DNA of 19,253 nt from Bacillota bacterium (GTDB lineage: Bacteria; Bacillota; Negativicutes; Sporomusales; Sporomusaceae). The notes under the pieces were generated by a model. That model did no database searches. It was not told the DNA's origin and worked only from the letters and a program-made list of their open reading frames with translations. Position 1 is the first letter of the stretch. Each line of letters begins with the position of its first letter. The translations under genes and the position numbers were made by a program. Shown here in pieces: positions 14,675-19,253 of the stretch. Location of the stretch: the NCBI GenBank assembly GCA_023388195.1, contig JAEWGR010000006.1, forward strand, positions 1 to 19,253, read 5' to 3'.

Positions 14675-15145
14675 ATGAAACAATTTTTGCGGTCATTTGC
14701 ACAAATGCTTTCCAGGTATCGGGATATGGCTCTCCTCCTTTTCCGTCTGGGTTTAGGCGGTATGTTTATGTGGCATGGCTGGCCTAAAATTATCGGCGGC
14801 CCTGAGAAATGGTCTGGTCTTGGCGGGGCAATGGGGACTTTCGGTATTGAGTTTGCACCTGGTTTTTGGGGCTTTATGGCTAGTTTCGCTGAATTTGGCG
14901 GTGGTCTGCTATTTGCAATTGGTCTTTTTTATCGTCCGGCTTGTTTCTTGCTATTTAGCAATATGATGGTTGCATTTACGAGCCAGATGATAGACGGTAA
15001 GGGGCTGCAGAAAGCCTCGCAGTCTTTAGAAGATGGACTAAGTTTTTTTGGCGCGGCCTTTATCGGGCCGGGAAAATATAGTCTGGATTACCTGCTGGGA
15101 ATTGAAGAATCGACAGAACAGCCAAACAGAATGAACCGAAGATAG
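14675..15145 (+). CDS. DoxX-family integral membrane protein
   Basis: 156 residues behind AAAGGAGAAG. It has four hydrophobic stretches, at about residues 20-38, 62-84, 88-106 and 120-140, and the DoxX features LLLFRLGLGGMFMWHGWPKI at the first helix and AEFGGGLLFAIGLF at the third. DoxX proteins are small membrane proteins linked to quinone or thiosulfate oxidation in archaea and to oxidative stress in bacteria; the exact activity here is unknown. The gene is divergent from the hydroxyacid dehydrogenase and a possible -10 (tatagt, 14641-14646) lies 29 bases before the start. It is followed by the T-box promoter without a clear terminator. Confidence 0.8.
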   Translation: MKQFLRSFAQMLSRYRDMALLLFRLGLGGMFMWHGWPKIIGGPEKWSGLGGAMGTFGIEFAPGFWGFMASFAEFGGGLLFAIGLFYRPACFLLFSNMMVAFTSQMIDGKGLQKASQSLEDGLSFFGAAFIGPGKYSLDYLLGIEESTEQPNRMNRR

Positions 15146-15181
15146 GAGCGAAACGAAATGGAATTCTTTAGAAAATTAAGC

Positions 15182-15210
15182 TTGACAAAAAACATGTGTG
15201 CTGATATATT
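15182..15210 (+). promoter_or_regulatory. sigma-70 promoter of the T-box operon
   Basis: TTGACA (15182-15187), 17 bases, then TATATT (15205-15210). Transcription would begin at about 15217 and enter the T-box leader. Confidence 0.85.
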
Positions 15211-15289
15211 AAACTCAAAGTAACAATAACGCTTCAAAAATACAAAAAACACAACATGAGATTACAATTTAATATATCTATCCAAAAAG

Positions 15290-15618
15290 ACCGTGAAGAG
15301 GAGAAGTAGCATTCAATTGCAGCACAGAGAGCCGGCGGCAGGTGTGAGCCCGGCCTGGGATTGAATCGTGAAGTACACCTCGGAGTTGCTAGCTGAAGAG
15401 TCCAGCCAACTATAGCGTTAGTTGCTGAATTTGGTAGGTGTGGTCGGAACTTCCGCCGTTATCAGGAAGGGGGTATCGGTAAATCAGTGTACTTGTGTTT
15501 ACCCGTACTCTGCAGAGGCGGAGTCGATTAGCGTCAGCTTAACGGCTCTACAAGGGTGGTATCGCGGGAATAAAACTCCCGTCCCTTATTTAATAAGGGG
15601 CGGGAGTTTACTTTTTTT
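15290..15618 (+). promoter_or_regulatory. T-box riboswitch, probable tyrosine specifier (UAC)
   Basis: Stem I shows the loop-E strand AGTA (15305-15308), the attcaat/attgaat stem, AGAGAG (15328-15333) and the GGTGTGAG distal bulge. The specifier-side strand reads gtgaagtacacctc (about 15368-15381). The T-box itself, AGGGTGGTATCGCGGG, is at 15553-15568; its TGGT pairs with an ACCA tRNA end, meaning discriminator A. The terminator is a 16-bp stem (15573-15588 with 15594-15609) and a T run at 15612-15618. The specifier is read as UAC (Tyr) because a purine normally follows the codon; GUA (Val) is one base out of register. Uncharged tRNA would stabilise the antiterminator and turn on the symporter operon. 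Confidence 0.9.
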
Positions 15619-15635
15619 ACAGGAGGTGATAATAC

Positions 15636-15743
15636 ATGTTTGGACTTACTGATCCATGGATTGCTATGGCTTACGCAGCTTGTCTGGGATCTACGGCGCT
15701 TTGCATTATATATGCGGCCTGGAAAGGTAAAAAAGCAGATTAA
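15636..15743 (+). CDS. 35-residue symporter small accessory protein
   Basis: ATG at 15636 with the strong ribosome site AGGAGGTGAT five bases upstream; stop TAA at 15741-15743. The peptide begins MFGLTDPWIAMAYAACLGST, has one hydrophobic helix of about 22 residues, and ends in a basic tail (WKGKKAD). It matches the pattern of small single-helix proteins encoded directly before SSS-family sodium/solute symporters in anaerobes, which have a conserved L(T/D)DPW start. It would assist assembly or activity of the adjacent symporter in the cytoplasmic membrane. It lies 20 bases before the symporter start, inside the T-box operon. It is too short for most gene finders. Confidence 0.82.
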   Translation: MFGLTDPWIAMAYAACLGSTALCIIYAAWKGKKAD

Positions 15744-15763
15744 ATAGTAGAGGAGAAAGATCT

Positions 15764-17344
15764 ATGGATAATCAGTTACTCTATATCATGCTCGCAGTAT
15801 ACTTAGGGATAACGGTATTGCTTGGTTACCTTGGCTATCGGCATACCAAATCGGCTAAAGATTATATGATCGCCGGGGGCAATGTACATCCGGTACTGAT
15901 GGCGTTGGCGTATGGTTCTACTTTTATTTCTACGTCGGCCATTGTTGGTTTTGGCGGGGCCGCTGGTGTTTATGGGATGAGCTTGTTATGGCTGACGGCA
16001 TTTAATATATTTGTAGGCATCTTTGTTGCTTTTGTTTTTTTTGGCGTCAGAACCCGTCAGATAGCGCATGAACTACAGGTAAAAACATTTCCGGAGTTTT
16101 TAGGCGCCCGTTTCGATTCACCATTTATTAGAAAGTTTTCTGCCGGAATGATCAGTCTGACTATGCCGCTGTATGCAGCAGCAGTCATGATTGGCGGCGC
16201 CCGCTATATGGAAGAAGCCCTGAATATGAGTTACACCTCAGCCTTGACAATATTTGCACTCATTGTACTTGCTTATGTATTTTTTGGTGGGCTGCGCGGG
16301 GTTATTTATACAGATGCTATGCAGGGCATCATCATGTTTGCCGGTATGGCGGCCTTAGTTATCCTAACCTATTCAGCGCTCGGCGGCGTCACCCACGCTC
16401 ACGGCAAATTGGAAGCGTTAAGAGAGTTAGTGCCTGCCGGCCTTGCGGCTAAAGGTCACCAGGGCTGGACGGCTATGCCAGCTTTGGGGTCAGAGATATG
16501 GTGGTTTGTTATTTCCACTTTGATTTTGGGTGTTGGTATTGGGGTGTTGGCCCAGCCGCAGTTAGCTGTCCGCTTTATGACCGTAGCCAGTTCCAGGGAT
16601 ATATATAAGGGCTTGAGCATTGGCGCGGTATTCATTCTGTTTATGACCGGGGTTGCTTTTACTGTCGGGGCTTTATCTAATGTGTATTTTATGGAGCATG
16701 GCGGTACGCTTGCTTTGGCTGCAACTGCAGTTAGCGGAGCGGCGCCGAATGTCGATAAAATTATTCCTTTATTCATTACCCAAGCTATGCCGGAATGGTT
16801 AAAATATTTATTTCTCTTTACGTTGTTATCAGCGGCCATGTCAACTTTAAGCGGTCAGTTTCATATTATCTCTACCTCAATTTCCTACGATTTGAATCCT
16901 AAGCAGGGACGAAGTGACAAGCGAACTCTCTTACTGGCCCGGCTTGGTACGCTGTTTGGTTTTGTCCTTACCATTATTCTGGCACTGGAGCTGCCGTTCG
17001 GTGTAATTGCCGTGGCTACGGCTTTGTTTTTCGGGTTATGTACGTCGGCGTTTCTGCCTATGTATGCGGCTGCCTTATACTGGCCCAGGATTACCCCGGC
17101 CGGTGCGATTGCCAGCATGGTCATAGCCTCCGTAGTTTACCTCGGTCTGGTGTTATTTGTGCATGAGAAAGAAGCTACTATTTTTGGTGTCTGTTTGAAG
17201 TTTTTCGGGGTAAATACCCTGGCGATTGCTCCCTGGACATATATTGATCCACTGGTTGTTACTCTGCCAATTAGTGCTTTAGTGCTTGTCACCATCAGTT
17301 TATTGACTCAGCCTGTACCGCAGGCTGTGACTGAAGGACAGTAA
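15764..17344 (+). CDS. SSS-family sodium/solute symporter
   Basis: 526 residues behind AGAGGAGAAAG. About 13 hydrophobic segments cover most of the length. The N-terminal half shows the family pattern: LGYLGYRHTKSAKDYMIAGGNV, YGSTFISTSAIVGFGG and FFGGLRGVIYTDAMQGIIM, the last being the sodium:solute symporter signature region. SSS transporters take up sugars, amino acids, carboxylates or nucleosides with Na+. T-box control with a probable Tyr specifier and a phenylacetate-CoA ligase downstream suggest an aromatic amino acid or aryl acid as substrate; this is inference. The substrate is not readable from the sequence itself. Confidence 0.9.
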   Translation: MDNQLLYIMLAVYLGITVLLGYLGYRHTKSAKDYMIAGGNVHPVLMALAYGSTFISTSAIVGFGGAAGVYGMSLLWLTAFNIFVGIFVAFVFFGVRTRQIAHELQVKTFPEFLGARFDSPFIRKFSAGMISLTMPLYAAAVMIGGARYMEEALNMSYTSALTIFALIVLAYVFFGGLRGVIYTDAMQGIIMFAGMAALVILTYSALGGVTHAHGKLEALRELVPAGLAAKGHQGWTAMPALGSEIWWFVISTLILGVGIGVLAQPQLAVRFMTVASSRDIYKGLSIGAVFILFMTGVAFTVGALSNVYFMEHGGTLALAATAVSGAAPNVDKIIPLFITQAMPEWLKYLFLFTLLSAAMSTLSGQFHIISTSISYDLNPKQGRSDKRTLLLARLGTLFGFVLTIILALELPFGVIAVATALFFGLCTSAFLPMYAAALYWPRITPAGAIASMVIASVVYLGLVLFVHEKEATIFGVCLKFFGVNTLAIAPWTYIDPLVVTLPISALVLVTISLLTQPVPQAVTEGQ

Positions 17345-17369
17345 ATATATAGAGAGAAGGTTAGAGGTT

Positions 17370-18674
17370 ATGATATGGGATACTGAGGCTGAGTGCCTGG
17401 AACGAAGCAAGATGGAGGAATTGCAGCTGACAAGGCTGCGCCACGTAGTACAGCGTGTCTATGAAAATGTACCATTTTATCGCCAGGCATTAGACAATGT
17501 ACGGGTAGGCGTACATCATATCCGCTCTTTGCAGGATGTGAGTTTGCTCCCCTTTACTACCAAAGATGATATTCGCAACAATTACCCCTATGGCTTATTT
17601 AGCGAACCTCTGAAAAAAATTGTCCGTTTACATGCTTCCTCCGGTACTACCGGCAAACCTACTGTGGTTGGTTATACCAAACAGGATATTGAGTTATGGG
17701 CTGACATGGTAACCCGCCTGGCCGTTGCTGCCGGTGCCAGGGAAGCGGATGTAGCGCAGGTTGCTTTTGGCTATGGGCTCTTTACCGGTGCTTTCGGGCT
17801 GCATTATGGGCTGGAACGGCTTGGTGCCACTATTGTACCGGCCTCCACCGGCAACACAGAACGACAGATTATGATGATGCAGGATTTTGGCACTACCATA
17901 TTGGTGAGCACACCGTCGTATTCCCTCTTTCTTGCCGAAACTGCCCACAGTATGGGGATCGATACCCGGTCGCTGAATGTCCGGTTAGGTTTGTTTGGGG
18001 CCGAAGGCTGCTCGGAAGAGATGCGGCAGGTTATTGAGCGTATCTGGGGTATCAGTGCTGTTGAAAACTATGGTATGAGCGAATTGATCGGCCCTGGCGT
18101 ATCCGGAGAATGTAAGTGCAAGGCCGGGCTTCACATTAATGAAGACCACTTTTATCCGGAGATTATTGATCCGCTGACCGGTAGGCCGTTGCCTTATGGC
18201 GAATTGGGCGAGCTGGTCATCACTACTATGACCAAGGAAGGATTTCCGCTGCTGCGGTATCGGACCCGTGATATCACCAGTCTTAACCCTGAACCTTGTC
18301 AGTGCGGCAGGACATTAGTACGTATGACCAAGGTTCAGGGACGTACTGACGACATGCTTAAGATTCGCGGGGTAAACGTTTTTCCTTCGCAGATTGAGAG
18401 TGTATTAGTGGGGATCCGGGAAATTGGTCCTCATTATAATATCATTGTCCGTAAACGTGGCTATCTTGATGATATGGAGGTTATGGTTGAACTGGCAGAT
18501 GACACTTTATTAGAAGATTTTCGAAAACTAGAAGCTCTCCAGGATTTAATTCGTCATAAACTACGAGTGATATTGTCTATTGATGCGGCGGTAAAATTAG
18601 TGCAGCCAAGAACTATAGCCCGCTCAGAAGGTAAAGCCAAGCGAATTATTGACTTGAGAAAACAAAATGAATAA
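17370..18674 (+). CDS. phenylacetate-CoA ligase, PaaK family
   Basis: 434 residues, the usual PaaK length, 25 bases after the symporter stop with AGAGAAGG as ribosome site. It is an adenylate-forming enzyme: P-loop LHASSGTTGKPTVVGYT at about 89-105, YGMSELIGPGVSGEC at about 233-247, and the C-terminal AMP-binding part with RTDDMLKIRGVNVFPSQIE (about 326-344). It joins phenylacetate or a related aryl acid to CoA with ATP. In anaerobes, PaaK homologues often occur with indolepyruvate:ferredoxin oxidoreductase in the breakdown of aromatic amino acids. No ior genes are in this window, so the downstream fate of the CoA ester is open. Its place behind a T-box-controlled symporter suggests import and activation of an aromatic compound. 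Confidence 0.9.
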   Translation: MIWDTEAECLERSKMEELQLTRLRHVVQRVYENVPFYRQALDNVRVGVHHIRSLQDVSLLPFTTKDDIRNNYPYGLFSEPLKKIVRLHASSGTTGKPTVVGYTKQDIELWADMVTRLAVAAGAREADVAQVAFGYGLFTGAFGLHYGLERLGATIVPASTGNTERQIMMMQDFGTTILVSTPSYSLFLAETAHSMGIDTRSLNVRLGLFGAEGCSEEMRQVIERIWGISAVENYGMSELIGPGVSGECKCKAGLHINEDHFYPEIIDPLTGRPLPYGELGELVITTMTKEGFPLLRYRTRDITSLNPEPCQCGRTLVRMTKVQGRTDDMLKIRGVNVFPSQIESVLVGIREIGPHYNIIVRKRGYLDDMEVMVELADDTLLEDFRKLEALQDLIRHKLRVILSIDAAVKLVQPRTIARSEGKAKRIIDLRKQNE

Positions 18675-18725
18675 CTGTCATATATTTGTCATATTTGTTT
18701 GGTATATTTAACCTATAAAATTAAC

Positions 18726-18797
18726 TAGACGGCGTGCCGGTGTGATAAAGCTCTAATATTTTAGTACTGCTACGCCAATTATCCGGTGCGTTGTCTA
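18726..18797 (+). ncRNA. candidate structured RNA: 15-bp GU-rich hairpin
   Basis: Arms 18726-18740 (tagacggcgtgccgg) and 18783-18797 (ccggtgcgttgtcta) pair over all 15 positions, four of them as G-U. The G-U pairs work only on the + strand RNA. The 42-base loop contains further small stems (ctaa/ttag and agc/gct). A terminator lies 24 bases downstream, so the element could be the body of a small RNA or a 3'-UTR structure of paaK. No clear promoter was seen directly upstream. Confidence 0.4.
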
Positions 18798-18820
18798 TTT
18801 AAATAAAAGTTCTTTTTTGT

Positions 18821-18858
18821 TACCGCTGCTAATTGGCAGTGGTATTTTATTTTTTTTG
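18821..18858 (+). terminator. intrinsic terminator between paaK and the rRNA operon
   Basis: The stem taccgctgc (18821-18829) with gcagtggta (18836-18844), one G-U pair, loop of six, is followed by a T-rich run to 18857. It ends the symporter-paaK transcript and isolates the rRNA promoters. Confidence 0.87.
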
Positions 18859-18890
18859 TAGATAAAAATCGAAATAACTCATTAAATAAC

Positions 18891-18919
18891 TTGACATAAT
18901 GACAAGTTCATGGTAATCT
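18891..18919 (+). promoter_or_regulatory. rRNA operon promoter P1
   Basis: TTGACA (18891-18896), 17 bases, TAATCT (18914-18919). It is about 315 bases upstream of 16S rRNA and in tandem with P2. Confidence 0.82.
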
Positions 18920-18966
18920 ATAAAAGTCGCTAATGAGTGACGGCAATAATTGGCAAAAAAATAGTG

Positions 18967-18995
18967 TTGACATAAATAAGTGAAAATGCTATTAT
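18967..18995 (+). promoter_or_regulatory. rRNA operon promoter P2
   Basis: TTGACA (18967-18972), 17 bases, TATTAT (18990-18995). Both hexamers are at or near consensus. Tandem promoters of this kind are typical of rrn operons in Firmicutes. Confidence 0.87.
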
Positions 18996-19001
18996 TATGT
19001 T

Positions 19002-19233
19002 CTGCCGGTTAAAGAAACCGCAACAACGAAACAATGGTTCGCAGGCAAAACGTATCATTCATGATATGTTCGTGACCGAAGATACATCGTTCCCTGAAAA
19101 CTGAACAATGTAAAGAAATGCATCATAAAAAGCCAGATGTGCGTTGTGCTGCTTGCAGCACAAACAACAACAATTTTGATTTACATGAGCCGATAAAATG
19201 GCTTCAATATAAATAGTCGCAAGGCTATGAACT
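19002..19233 (+). other. rRNA operon leader with boxA-like site and hairpins
   Basis: The untranslated leader contains a hairpin acgtatcat/atgatatgt (19050-19069) and a hairpin tgtgctg/cagcaca (19145-19162). It also has a boxA-like element ending in ctgaaaactgaacaa (19094-19108), the kind of sequence used for rRNA antitermination in Firmicutes. The stretch from 19160 to 19233 contributes to processing of the 16S 5' end, but its partner is outside the window. Confidence 0.65.
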
Positions 19234-19253
19234 TTATTGGAGAGTTTGATCCT
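19234..19253 (+). rRNA. rrs: 16S ribosomal RNA, 5' end only
   Basis: The bases gagagtttgatcct at the right edge match the universal 16S 5' end (the 27F primer region). Aligning GAGTTTG to E. coli positions 9-15 places base 1 at about 19234. The rest of the gene is outside the window. Confidence 0.93.

Noticed and set aside
15158..15223. Mini-frame of 21 codons after the DoxX gene
   Set aside because: It covers the T-box promoter hexamers and resembles nothing known; chance frame.
15422..15652. Open frame of 76 codons inside the T-box leader
   Set aside because: It runs through stem III, the antiterminator and the terminator of the T-box, so it is not a gene.

Overview
The window looks like chromosomal DNA of an anaerobic, Gram-negative-staining Firmicute of the Negativicutes type (Sporomusa/Pelosinus-like). 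This is an inference from gene content (T-box leader, sigma-54 activator with a PocR domain, CCG-type Fe-S oxidoreductase), strong AGGAGG-type ribosome sites, and the 5' end of a 16S rRNA gene at the right edge. There are no mobile elements, CRISPR arrays or tRNA genes.

Region 1 (1-9945, all +) is the most interesting part: a compact lipoylation island. After the 3' end of an unrecognised Cys-rich gene come a GcvH-like carrier, a GlcD-like FAD oxidase, a GlcF/HdrD-like protein with two [4Fe-4S] motifs and two complete CCG motifs, and a second GcvH-like carrier. These are followed by four genes matching the alternative lipoate-assembly set known from sulfur-oxidising prokaryotes and archaea: sLpl(AB) ligase, LipT flavoprotein, and the radical-SAM pair LipS1 and LipS2. 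Genes overlap or lie a few bases apart. No glycine-cleavage P or T genes, no sHdr genes and no 2-oxoacid dehydrogenase genes are visible. The reading offered is that the two carriers are redox shuttles serving the flavin/CCG oxidoreductase and that the four assembly genes put lipoate on them. Behind a strong terminator hairpin sits a second ligase-like gene fused to a DUF116-like Cys-rich domain. Its lipoyl-AMP-binding lysine position is glutamate.

Region 2 (9946-13555) holds a zinc-dependent butanediol-type dehydrogenase (+) behind a near-perfect sigma-54 promoter. It converges on a sigma-54 activator gene (PocR-PAS-AAA+-Fis, -) that probably controls it. A bidirectional terminator and a second multi-hairpin element lie between them.

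Region 3 (13556-15145) has a D-2-hydroxyacid dehydrogenase (-) with a clear sigma-70 promoter and a divergent DoxX-family membrane protein (+).

Region 4 (15182-18858, +) is a T-box-controlled transport operon: promoter, T-box leader with probable Tyr specifier, a 35-residue symporter accessory protein, an SSS-family Na+/solute symporter, and a PaaK-type phenylacetate-CoA ligase. It suggests uptake and activation of an aromatic amino acid or aromatic acid, tuned to charged tRNA. A GU-rich hairpin and a terminator follow.

Region 5 (18891-19253, +) is the start of an rRNA operon: two tandem consensus promoters, a structured leader with a boxA-like site, and the first 20 or so bases of 16S rRNA.
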